A stretch of 36,783 bases of DNA from Streptomyces spiralis (GTDB taxonomy: Bacteria > Actinomycetota > Actinomycetes > Streptomycetales > Streptomycetaceae): NCBI RefSeq assembly GCF_014654675.1, contig NZ_BNBC01000025.1, positions 102,317 to 139,099 of the forward strand. The letters are read 5' to 3'. Below are positions 17,528 to 27,900 of the stretch, piece after piece. The translations under genes and the position numbers were made by a program. The notes beneath the pieces were generated by a model that was given only the letters and a program-made list of their open reading frames with translations, was not told where the DNA came from and searched no databases. Every line of letters begins with the position of its first letter. The first letter of the stretch is position 1.

Positions 17528-17556
17528 ACCCTAGCCGCGCCACACGTTCGGGTGAA
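17528..17556 (-). promoter_or_regulatory. promoter of the maleylpyruvate-isomerase-like gene
   Basis: Minus strand: TTCACC (17551-17556), 17-nt spacer, TAGGGT (17528-17533), then 7 nt to the ATG. It is a conventional HrdB-type promoter and lacks the RecA-NDp box. Confidence 0.55.
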
Positions 17557-17675
17557 GGCGGCGAACCGAGGCCGTAAATCGAATGCGCGTGCTATAAGGT
17601 CGACCGTGGCGTCGGGCATGCTGGAGAGCCGGGGTTTGTTGACTATCCAGGCGGATCCGGGAATCACACCCGGCG

Positions 17676-17698
17676 TTGTCAGTGGCTCCCCCTAGTCT
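17676..17698 (+). promoter_or_regulatory. RecA-NDp/PafBC-type promoter of uvrA
   Basis: TTGTCAGTG (17676-17684), N8 GCTCCCCC, TAGTCT (17693-17698) is a perfect match to TGTCRGTG-N8-TANNNT. The leader to the GTG at 17755 is about 50 nt and carries a ribosome-binding site. Confidence 0.87.
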
Positions 17699-17754
17699 GA
17701 AGAAGCACGGGGGCCCCGCCCCTGTCACTTCTCTCAAGAAAGGTGCGGACCGGC

Positions 17755-20793
<3,039 letters not shown>

Positions 20794-20854
20794 TCGGACG
20801 CGCGCGCACGAGCGCGTACGGGCGCGCGAACAACTGCGGCGAAGAGGGCGAAGA

Positions 20855-20896
20855 GCTGGGCGCCCCGCGGGAGACCAATCCCGCGGGGCGCCCAGC
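20855..20896. terminator. bidirectional terminator between uvrA and the sugar kinase gene
   Basis: Perfect 18-bp stem (GCTGGGCGCCCCGCGGGA, 20855-20872, and its complement at 20879-20896) with loop GACCAA. It is the strongest hairpin in the window and lies between convergent genes. Confidence 0.92.
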
Positions 20897-20905
20897 CGTA
20901 TGCCG

Positions 20906-21817
20906 CTAGGGTTCGCCCACCTCGGAGGCGTACGGCGGTTCCGCGCCCGCGCGGGAGCAGGTGACCGCGGCCGCCCGCGCCGCGAACCGCAGCAGCCGGG
21001 TCCAGCCCTCGGCGCCGAGGCCCGCCAAGCCCTCCGGGGACAGGGCGTCCCGAGCGGCCAGGCCGTGCAGCAGGGCCGCGTTGACGGTGTCGCCCGCGCC
21101 GATCGTGTCGACGACGTCGACCTTCTCGCCCGGCACGGAGTGCTCCGCACCGTCCCGGGTGTACGCGGTGAGTCCGTCGCCCCCGTGAGTGATCACCACG
21201 GCCGAGGGCCCGGCGGCCAGCCACTCGCGCGGAGTGCCGCCCAGCCACCGCGCGTCCTCCTCGGAGAGCTTCAGCAGGGAGACCGAGGGCAGCCAGCCGC
21301 GGAAGCGGGCCCGGTAGGCGTCCGCGTCCGGGATCAGCCCGGCCCGGATGTTCGGGTCGAGCGCGGTGAACACGCCCTGGGCGGCCGCGCTCCGCATCAG
21401 CTCCTCGTAGGCGCTCGCACCCGGCTCCAGCACCAGCGAGCAGGTGCCGAAGGACACCGCGCGGGTCCCGGCCGGCAGCGCGGCGGGCGTGCTGAACAGC
21501 CGGTCGGCGGTCCCGTCGACGTAGAAGGAGTAGGCGGCGGAGCCGTCGGTGCCGACCGTCGCGACCGCCAGCGTGGTCGGCTCGCCGCCGCGCTGCACAC
21601 CGGAGACGTCCACCCCCGCCCGGCGCAGCCCGTCGAGCAGGGCCTGGCCGAAGGCGTCGTGCGACGTGCGGGAGCAGAAGGCCGTGGGGGAGCCGAGGCG
21701 GCCGAGGGCGACGGCCGTGTTGTACGGGCCGCCGCCGAGCGCCGGCTTGAGGTCCGCGAGGGCGCCCGCGCCCCGCGGTACCAGGTCGATCAGGGCCTCA
21801 CCGGCGACGACGATCAC
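20906..21817 (-). CDS. PfkB-family sugar kinase (fructokinase-like)
   Basis: A 303-residue ribokinase-fold kinase. It starts on the first strand (VIVVAGEALIDLVPRG) and carries the GGGPYNTAVALGRLG motif near 29-43 and the PfkB signature DTIGAGDTVNAALLHG near 246-261 with the catalytic Asp. The pattern is closest to fructokinase/2-keto-3-deoxygluconate kinase types; the exact sugar cannot be read from sequence. The GTG at 21817 overlaps the stop of the upstream LacI gene by 4 bp (GTGA) and has AAAGGA 8 nt upstream, so the two are translationally coupled. The regulator is therefore likely to sense this kinase's substrate or product. No transporter is adjacent. Confidence 0.9.
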   Translation of the reverse strand: MIVVAGEALIDLVPRGAGALADLKPALGGGPYNTAVALGRLGSPTAFCSRTSHDAFGQALLDGLRRAGVDVSGVQRGGEPTTLAVATVGTDGSAAYSFYVDGTADRLFSTPAALPAGTRAVSFGTCSLVLEPGASAYEELMRSAAAQGVFTALDPNIRAGLIPDADAYRARFRGWLPSVSLLKLSEEDARWLGGTPREWLAAGPSAVVITHGGDGLTAYTRDGAEHSVPGEKVDVVDTIGAGDTVNAALLHGLAARDALSPEGLAGLGAEGWTRLLRFAARAAAVTCSRAGAEPPYASEVGEP

Positions 21818-22866
21818 GTGTCCGTTCCTTTCTCGGGCCGAGCGGGGCAGCCGCAGGAGGTGCGGTGGACGAAGGTGCAGGGCAGGCGCAGCGTGCGGGC
21901 GGGCCGGTCCGGTGCGGCCAGACGGTCCAGCAGCACCCGTACGGCCCGGGCGCCGAGCTCTCTGCCGGGCTGGGCGACGGCGGTCAGCCGCGGGGAGAAC
22001 AGGTCGGCCCAGTCGAAGTCGTCGAAGCAGCACAGCGCCATGTCCCCGGGCACGGACAGGTCGCGCTCGCGCAGCGCGCGCAGGGCGCCGATGGTCATCG
22101 CGTTGTTGGCGGTCACGAGGGCGGTGGGCGGCACGGCGAGGGACAGCAGGGACGCCGTGGCGCGCTCCGCGCCGTCCGCCGAGGAGTCGCCGTGTACCAC
22201 GAGCCGTTCGTCGTGGGGGAGACCGGCGGCGGCCAGGCCGTGGCGGTACCCGTTGATCCGTTCGCTGGTCGTGCTCAGGCCGGGCAGGCCCGCGACCAGG
22301 CCGATCCGGCGGTGCCCGAGGGAGGCGAGGTGGGTGACGAGTGCGGCCGTCGGTTCGGCGTTCTCGGCGCAGACCTGGTCGAAGCCGGGCGCCTCCCGCT
22401 CTCCGTCGTCCGCGGCGGCGTGCACCAGCCGGTCCAGGAACACGGCCGGTACGGCGTGACGCGTCAGGTAGGCGACGAGCTCCCGCGGCTGCGCCGACGG
22501 TGCGACGATCACGCCGTCCACCCGGCGCTCGTGCAGGAGCTGCACCACCTTGCGTTCATGCGCGGGGTCGTCGTGCGGGTCGGCGATGAGCAGGCTGTAG
22601 CCGTGCTCCAGGGCGCTGGACTCGACTCCCTGGAGGATCTCCGTGAAGTACGGGTTGCTGATGGCGGACACCGCGAGTCCGATGGACCGGGTCCGGGAGG
22701 TGACCAGGGAACGGGCGAGGCCGTTGGGCGTGTATCCGAGTTCCTCCACGGCGTCCAGCACCGCCTGACGGGTGTGCGGCAGCACCGGACGGGTGCCGTT
22801 CAGCACATGTGAGACGGTCGCCACGGAGACTCCGGCGCTGCGCGCCACATCGGCCATGGTCGGCAT
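21814..22866 (-). CDS. LacI-family transcriptional repressor
   Basis: A 350-residue LacI/GalR protein. Residues 1-50 hold the HTH and hinge (TMADVARSAGVSVATVSHVLNG, then GYTPNGLARSL). A periplasmic-binding-protein-like effector domain follows (SIGLAVSAISNPYFTEILQGVE, VDGVIVAPS, LGHRRIGLVAGL, FDDFDWADLFSPRLTAVAQP). The C-terminal end, with two cysteines in SCGCPAR, is a family variant. The ATG at 22866 is preceded by GGAGGGG at a good distance. It is co-transcribed with the overlapping sugar kinase gene. A 30-bp perfect palindrome covers the -35 of its own promoter, so it most likely represses itself and the kinase, and perhaps the divergent Rieske gene as well. Confidence 0.93.
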   Translation of the reverse strand: MPTMADVARSAGVSVATVSHVLNGTRPVLPHTRQAVLDAVEELGYTPNGLARSLVTSRTRSIGLAVSAISNPYFTEILQGVESSALEHGYSLLIADPHDDPAHERKVVQLLHERRVDGVIVAPSAQPRELVAYLTRHAVPAVFLDRLVHAAADDGEREAPGFDQVCAENAEPTAALVTHLASLGHRRIGLVAGLPGLSTTSERINGYRHGLAAAGLPHDERLVVHGDSSADGAERATASLLSLAVPPTALVTANNAMTIGALRALRERDLSVPGDMALCCFDDFDWADLFSPRLTAVAQPGRELGARAVRVLLDRLAAPDRPARTLRLPCTFVHRTSCGCPARPEKGTDT

Positions 22867-22960
22867 CGCGTTCCCCTCCCCGAACCGCCGTGCGGCCCTC
22901 GCCTCGAACCACCGCCGCGCGGCCGCTCGTTCTGTGCCGCCGTGCGGTCTCGTGGCCGGG

Positions 22961-22989
22961 ACCGTATCCCATTCCGCGCCGGACGTAAA
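22961..22989 (-). promoter_or_regulatory. promoter of the LacI-kinase operon
   Basis: Minus strand: TTTACG (22984-22989), 17 nt, TACGGT (22961-22966). The -35 lies inside the palindromic operator. Confidence 0.6.
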
Positions 22990-23011
22990 CGCTTGCGCAA
23001 GCGTTTACGTC
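22982..23011. promoter_or_regulatory. 30-bp perfect palindrome, LacI-family operator
   Basis: Each half reads GACGTAAACGCTTGC and the two meet at a central GC. AAACG...CGTTT with a central CG is the LacI-family operator hallmark; the symmetry here would accommodate more than one register. It sits between the LacI gene and the Rieske gene and overlaps the LacI -35. Confidence 0.85.
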
Positions 23012-23089
23012 TTGCGGACCCCGCTCCCGGACCCCTCGGCGCGCTGGGTATCGTCGGCGTGCACAACCCTGCGACCAGTGGAGTTCCCC

Positions 23090-23518
23090 ATGCCCGGCCG
23101 TCCGTCCGCGCGCCGCCGTACGATCCTCCGAGGAGCCGCCCTCACCCCGGTCGCCGGGCTCGGGCTCGCCGCCTGCGGGCCCGAGGGCGGCGACGCCTCG
23201 GCTCCCGCCACCCCGACGGCCCCGGTCGACCTCGGCGCCGAGAGCGAGGTCCCCAAGGGCGGCGCCAAGCTGTACCGGGACCACAACGTGGTCGTCAGCC
23301 GGGACGCGAGCGGCGCGCTGAAGGCGTTCAGCACGGTCTGCACGCACGCGGGATGCCCGATCAACAAGCTCCAGGACACGACCCTGATCTGCCCCTGCCA
23401 CGGCAGCCGCTTCGACGCCACGACCGGCAAGGTGGTGCAGTCCCCGGCCACCGAGCCGCTGGCCGAACTCCCGGTGCGCGCGAAGGGCGGCAAGATCGTC
23501 GCGGGCCCCGGCGCCTGA
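23090..23518 (+). CDS. Rieske [2Fe-2S] protein with Tat signal and lipobox
   Basis: A 142-residue exported iron-sulfur protein. The N-terminus has a twin-arginine region (ARRRTILRGA, 7-16), a hydrophobic stretch and a lipobox-like LGLAAC (Cys29), so it is probably a Tat-exported lipoprotein held on the outer face of the membrane. The Rieske cluster ligands are complete: CTHAGC (Cys and His of box 1) and CPCHGSRFD (Cys and His of box 2). The domain is stand-alone, with no oxygenase or bc1 partner nearby, so its electron partner is unknown; many Streptomyces carry such orphan Rieske lipoproteins. The ATG at 23090 is chosen because it gives a normal signal peptide and has GTGGAG upstream. It converges with the HTH gene 25 bp away. 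Confidence 0.9.
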   Translation: MPGRPSARRRTILRGAALTPVAGLGLAACGPEGGDASAPATPTAPVDLGAESEVPKGGAKLYRDHNVVVSRDASGALKAFSTVCTHAGCPINKLQDTTLICPCHGSRFDATTGKVVQSPATEPLAELPVRAKGGKIVAGPGA

Positions 23519-23543
23519 CCGGCTCACCCCCCGCAGGGGCCGA

Positions 23544-24500
23544 CTACTCCCAGTCCCAGCCGATCCCCACGATCCCGGACCGGACCCGCGGCTCCACCAG
23601 GTGGACCGAACGGTGCCGCTCGCTCACCGGCAGCTCCTGCCGGTCGCTGCGCGGGGCCGCCGCCGAGTGCTGGGTGAACCGGTGGCAGCGCATCGGGGGA
23701 GCGCCGGCGTCGAACCGCACCTGGAGGGCGTACTGCCCGCCCGCCGAGTCGAAGCCCCGGACGTACTCGCGCGACACCCCGGCCGTGCCGTCCTCGACGC
23801 CGTACCGGAAGAGATACGTGTCGCCGGCCCGCAGCCGGGTGTCGAAGAGCAGCTCGGCCACCAGCACCCCCGTGTCGTGGTGGCGGCGCACCCGCCCGGT
23901 GCGGCAGTTCTCCAGCGCCTGCACCGTCATCCGCTCCGGCACACAGCCGGGATCACCGTGGTGGACGGCGACGAACCGGTCCACACCGTCCCGCAGCGCG
24001 CGCACGATGTGCTGCGACTCGCGCCCGGCCAGTTCGCGGCGCGCCCCTATGCGCACGCGCTCGTGGTGCCCGAGGGTCTGCAGTCCGCCGTCGGGCGGGG
24101 CGTCGAGATCCGCCAGCAGCCGGCGCAGCACACCGGAGGCCTCGACGAAGGAGCGGTAGGAGCGGGAGGCGGGCCGTCCGGCGGCCGGGTGCTCCCGGTC
24201 CCCGCCGTTCTCGGCCAGCAGCCGGATCAGGGACTCGTCGGGCAGCCGCAGGATCTCCTCCAGGGCCCGTACGGCCCGCAGCGACTCCGGGCGCTGCGGG
24301 CGCCGGGCGCCCTGCTGCCAGTAGCTCAGGCTGGTGACGCCGACCCGGACCCCGTAGCGCGACAGATGGTGCTGCACGCGCTGCAGCGGCAGCCCGCGGG
24401 CGGCGATCGCGGCGCGCAGCGCCACATGGAAGGGGCCGCCCCGCAGGGCCGTGTCCAGTTCCGCGGTGGCGACGTCCGTCTGCTGGGTGGCGTGCGGCAT
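23544..24500 (-). CDS. XRE-like helix-turn-helix regulator with large unknown C-terminal domain
   Basis: A 318-residue protein. The N-terminal part (about 25-85) has an HTH pattern: FHVALRAAIAARGLPLQRVQHHLSRYGVRVGVTSLSYWQQGARRPQRPESLRAVRALEEIL, usually annotated as XRE-type. The rest (about 100-318) is a globular domain with RYGVEDGTAGVSREYVRGF and VQALENCRTGRVRRHHDTG that I do not recognise beyond its occurrence in Streptomyces. The protein is soluble with no membrane segment. The ATG at 24500 has AAAGG about 8 nt upstream. Its target is unknown; the 335-bp spacer to uvrC contains a GTGTTG/CAACAC dyad that might be its site. Confidence 0.78.
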   Translation of the reverse strand: MPHATQQTDVATAELDTALRGGPFHVALRAAIAARGLPLQRVQHHLSRYGVRVGVTSLSYWQQGARRPQRPESLRAVRALEEILRLPDESLIRLLAENGGDREHPAAGRPASRSYRSFVEASGVLRRLLADLDAPPDGGLQTLGHHERVRIGARRELAGRESQHIVRALRDGVDRFVAVHHGDPGCVPERMTVQALENCRTGRVRRHHDTGVLVAELLFDTRLRAGDTYLFRYGVEDGTAGVSREYVRGFDSAGGQYALQVRFDAGAPPMRCHRFTQHSAAAPRSDRQELPVSERHRSVHLVEPRVRSGIVGIGWDWE

Positions 24501-24806
24501 GCACGGGCCTTTCTGTGAAGGTGCGGGGTGCACAACGGCTGGTCAGACCGTTCACGCGAGTCGCAGGGACCACCCCCACGGCCCCGACTTCCCCCGCATT
24601 GAAGCGTGTTGACCAAGTCCCGACAACACCTGAGGCCGGACGGCGGCGTACTCCTGGCCGAGTCCGTACCCCTCGCGGCCGTGAGCCCGCGCTCCTAGCG
24701 GCGGGGAGTGCGCGCCCCCGCCGAGCGGCGTCCGCGCCCCGCGCCGAGGGGCGGCGTGCTCCCGGCGAGACCGGTGCCGAGCGCGTTGTCCACAGGCTCG
24801 CCGCGC
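24501..24806. other. spacer between the HTH gene and uvrC
   Basis: No gene is seen. It holds a dyad GTGTTG (24606-24611) / CAACAC (24624-24629) and a strong hairpin CGGCGGGG (24699-24706) / CCCCGCCG (24716-24723). The hairpin is odd between divergent genes and could block read-through or fold in a leader RNA of the HTH gene. Confidence 0.5.
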
Positions 24807-24828
24807 TGTCACTCCTCGCCAGTAGGGT
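24807..24828 (+). promoter_or_regulatory. degenerate RecA-NDp-like promoter of uvrC
   Basis: TGTCACTC (24807-24814), N8 CTCGCCAG, TAGGGT (24823-24828). Geometry is identical to the other RecA-NDp sites but two bases of the upstream box differ (both G to C). The -10 ends 7 nt before the uvrC ATG, again leaderless. Confidence 0.55.
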
Positions 24829-24835
24829 GTGAGAC

Positions 24836-26875
24836 ATGGCCGACCCCTCCAGCTACCGCCCCAGGCCGGGAGACATCCCGGACTCTCCCGGGGTCTACCG
24901 ATTCCGGGACGAGCACCGTCGGGTGATCTACGTCGGAAAGGCGAAGAGCCTGCGCCAGCGCCTGGCCAACTACTTCCAGGACCTGGCGAACCTCCACCCG
25001 CGCACCCGCACCATGGTCACCACGGCCGCGTCCGTGGAGTGGACCGTGGTGTCCACGGAGGTCGAGGCCCTGCAGCTGGAGTACTCCTGGATCAAGGAGT
25101 ACGACCCCCGGTTCAACGTCAAGTACCGCGACGACAAGAGCTACCCGTACCTCGCGGTGACGATGAACGAGGAGTTCCCGCGCGTCCAGGTCATGCGCGG
25201 CCACAAGAAGAAGGGCGTGCGCTATTTCGGGCCGTACGCGCACGCGTGGGCCATCCGCGACACCGTCGACCTGCTGCTGCGCGTCTTCCCCGTGCGCACC
25301 TGCTCGGCCGGCGTCTTCAAGAACGCCGCCCGCACCGGCCGCCCCTGTCTGCTCGGCTACATCGGCAAGTGCTCCGCCCCCTGCGTCGGCCGGATCTCCG
25401 CCGAGGACCACCGGGAGCTGGCCGAGGAGTTCAGCGACTTCATGGCCGGCCGCACAGGGACCTACCTGCGCCGCCTGGAGCAGCAGATGACGCAGGCGGC
25501 CGAGGAGATGGAGTACGAGCGGGCCGCCCGCCTGCGTGACGACATCGAGGCCCTGAAGAAGGCCATGGAGAAGAACGCGGTCGTGCTCGCCGACGCCACC
25601 GACGCCGACCTCGTCGCGGTCGCCGAGGACGAGCTGGAGGCCGCCGTGCAGATCTTCCACGTGCGCGGCGGACGGGTGCGCGGTCAGCGCGGCTGGGTCA
25701 CCGACAAGGTGGAGGAGGTCACCACCGGGGCCCTGGTCGAGCACGCGCTGCAGCAGCTGTACGGCGAGGAGAGCGGCGACGCCGTACCCAAGGAGGTCCT
25801 CGTCCCCGCCCTGCCCGACCCGGTCGAGCCGGTCCAGCAGTGGCTCACCGACCGTCGCGGCTCGGGCGTGTCCCTGCGCATCCCGCAGCGCGGCGACAAG
25901 AAGGCCCTCATGGAGACCGTGCAGCGCAACGCCCAGCAGGCGCTCGTCCTGCACAAGACCAGGCGCGCCTCCGACCTGACCACCCGCTCGCGCGCCCTGG
26001 AGGAGATCGCCGAGGCCCTCGACCTGGACAGCGCCCCCCTGCGGATCGAGTGCTACGACATCTCCCACCTCCAGGGCGAGGACGTGGTGGCCTCCATGGT
26101 CGTCTTCGAGGACGGGCTGCAGCGCAAGGGTGAGTACCGGCGCTTCCAGATCAGGGGCTTTCAGGGGCAGGACGACGTCCGCTCCATGCACGAGGTGATC
26201 ACCCGGCGCTTCAAGCGCTATCTGGCCGACAAGGAGAAGACCGGCGAGTGGGTGGACGACGACCTCAAGGATGAGGAAGGCCGCCCCAGGAAGTTCGCCT
26301 ACCCGCCGCAGCTCGTCGTCGTCGACGGCGGGCAGCCCCAGGTCGCCGCGGCCCGGCGGGCCCTGGACGAGCTCGGCATCGACGACATCGCCGTGTGCGG
26401 CCTGGCCAAGCGCCTGGAGGAGGTGTGGCTGCCCGGCGACGACGACCCGGTGGTCCTGCCCCGCACCAGCGAGGGGCTGTACCTGCTGCAGCGCGTCCGC
26501 GACGAGGCCCACCGCTTCGCCATCACCTACCAGCGCACCAAGCGGGCCAAGCGGTTCCGCGCGGGCCCCCTGGACGAGGTGCCGGGCCTCGGCGAGACCC
26601 GCAAGCGGGCGCTCATCAAGCATTTCGGCTCGCTGAAGAAGCTGCGGTCCGCAACCGTCGACCAGATCTGCGAGGTCCCCGGCATAGGCCGCAAGACGGC
26701 CGAGACGATCGCCGTGGCCCTCGCCCAGGCGGCCCCGGCCGCACCCGCCGTGAACACGGCGACCGGAGAGATCATGGAAGACGTGGAAGAGTCGGCACCC
26801 GGAGCGACGGCCGGTGCCGCAGGGGAGCCCGTTTCCGCGGGCGCACGGAACGAACGACGGGGCCAGGAGACATGA
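24836..26875 (+). CDS. uvrC: excinuclease ABC subunit UvrC
   Basis: A 679-residue dual nuclease that makes both incisions of nucleotide excision repair. The N-terminal GIY-YIG domain (GVY at 19-21, IYVGK at 31-35, Arg40) makes the 3' cut. A UVR motif (about 219-248, AAEEMEYERAARLRDDIEAL) binds UvrB. The RNase H-like endonuclease half (IECYDISHLQGEDVVASMVVFEDG and VVVDGGQPQV) makes the 5' cut. Two helix-hairpin-helix motifs (VPGLGETRKRALIKHF, VPGIGRKTAETIAVALAQ) near 580-640 bind DNA. The last about 45 residues are a low-complexity tail. The ATG at 24836 is placed by the -10 box 7 nt upstream. The stop overlaps rapZ by 4 bp (ATGA), starting the uvrC-rapZ-yvcK-whiA operon. Confidence 0.98.
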   Translation: MADPSSYRPRPGDIPDSPGVYRFRDEHRRVIYVGKAKSLRQRLANYFQDLANLHPRTRTMVTTAASVEWTVVSTEVEALQLEYSWIKEYDPRFNVKYRDDKSYPYLAVTMNEEFPRVQVMRGHKKKGVRYFGPYAHAWAIRDTVDLLLRVFPVRTCSAGVFKNAARTGRPCLLGYIGKCSAPCVGRISAEDHRELAEEFSDFMAGRTGTYLRRLEQQMTQAAEEMEYERAARLRDDIEALKKAMEKNAVVLADATDADLVAVAEDELEAAVQIFHVRGGRVRGQRGWVTDKVEEVTTGALVEHALQQLYGEESGDAVPKEVLVPALPDPVEPVQQWLTDRRGSGVSLRIPQRGDKKALMETVQRNAQQALVLHKTRRASDLTTRSRALEEIAEALDLDSAPLRIECYDISHLQGEDVVASMVVFEDGLQRKGEYRRFQIRGFQGQDDVRSMHEVITRRFKRYLADKEKTGEWVDDDLKDEEGRPRKFAYPPQLVVVDGGQPQVAAARRALDELGIDDIAVCGLAKRLEEVWLPGDDDPVVLPRTSEGLYLLQRVRDEAHRFAITYQRTKRAKRFRAGPLDEVPGLGETRKRALIKHFGSLKKLRSATVDQICEVPGIGRKTAETIAVALAQAAPAAPAVNTATGEIMEDVEESAPGATAGAAGEPVSAGARNERRGQET

Positions 26876-27900
26876 CCGAGCACGACGAGCAGCCCGCACA
26901 GCGGCGAGAACAGGCTCACCCCACCCAGCCGCGGGATCAGGCCCGCCAGGAACCACGCGAGGACCAGCGGCAGCCCGCGGTCCGGGAAGACGGAGCACAG
27001 GTGAGTACGGGCATCGACACGGCCGGCGTCCCCGACGCGGCCATCCCCGAACTGGTGATCATCTCCGGCATGTCCGGCGCCGGCCGGTCCACGGCCGCCA
27101 AGTGCCTGGAGGACCTCGGCTGGTTCGTCGTCGACAACCTGCCGCCCGCGCTGATCCCCACCATGGTGGAGCTCGGCGCCCGCTCGCAGGGCAACGTGGC
27201 GCGCATCGCGGTCGTCGTGGACGTCCGTGGCCGCCGCTTCTTCGACAACCTGCGCGAGTCCCTGGCGGACCTGGAGGCCCGGCAGGTCACCCGCCGGATC
27301 GTCTTCCTCGAGTCCTCCGACGACGCCCTGGTGCGCCGCTTCGAGTCGGTGCGCCGGCCGCACCCCCTCCAGGGCGACGGCCGCATCGTCGACGGCATCG
27401 CCGCCGAGCGGGAGCTGCTGCGCGAGCTGCGCGGCGACGCCGACCTGGTGATCGACACCTCCAGCCTCAATGTGCACGAGCTGCGCGCCAAGATGGACGC
27501 CCAGTTCGCCGGCGAGGAGGAGCCCGAGCTGCGGGCCACGGTGATGTCCTTCGGCTTCAAGTACGGCCTGCCCGTCGACGCCGACCTGGTCGCGGACATG
27601 CGGTTCCTGCCCAACCCGCACTGGGTGCCGGAGCTGCGCCCGTACACCGGTCTCAACGAGGAGGTCGCCGGGTACGTCTTCAACCAGCCCGGCGCCAAGG
27701 AGTTCCTGGACCGCTACGCCGAGCTGCTACGGCTGATCTCGGCCGGCTACCGCCGCGAGGGCAAGCGCTACGTGACCATCGCCATCGGCTGCACGGGCGG
27801 CAAGCACCGCTCCGTGGCCATGTCGGAGAAGCTCGCCGCACGGCTCGCGGCCGAGGGCGTGGAGACCGTCGTCGTCCACCGGGACATGGGGCGCGAGTGA
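26872..27900 (+). CDS. rapZ: RapZ-family nucleotide-binding protein
   Basis: A 342-residue YvcJ/RapZ protein. The first about 50 residues are a polar, Gln/Arg/Glu-rich extension. Walker A is GMSGAGRST (about 63-71), where the usual Lys is Arg, as recalled for other actinobacterial members. The C-terminal domain has the conserved VMSFGFKYGLPVDADLVADMRFLPNPHW and IAIGCTGGKHRSVAMSEKLA, the latter forming the putative phosphosugar/RNA-binding face. In E. coli RapZ senses glucosamine 6-phosphate and guides RNase E cleavage of GlmZ; GlmZ-type RNAs are not known in Streptomyces, so the role here is uncertain. An internal GTG at 27001 (VSTGIDTAG) is an alternative start. The ATG overlaps the uvrC stop and has AGGAG 5 nt upstream. 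Confidence 0.94.
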   Translation: MTEHDEQPAQRREQAHPTQPRDQARQEPREDQRQPAVREDGAQVSTGIDTAGVPDAAIPELVIISGMSGAGRSTAAKCLEDLGWFVVDNLPPALIPTMVELGARSQGNVARIAVVVDVRGRRFFDNLRESLADLEARQVTRRIVFLESSDDALVRRFESVRRPHPLQGDGRIVDGIAAERELLRELRGDADLVIDTSSLNVHELRAKMDAQFAGEEEPELRATVMSFGFKYGLPVDADLVADMRFLPNPHWVPELRPYTGLNEEVAGYVFNQPGAKEFLDRYAELLRLISAGYRREGKRYVTIAIGCTGGKHRSVAMSEKLAARLAAEGVETVVVHRDMGRE

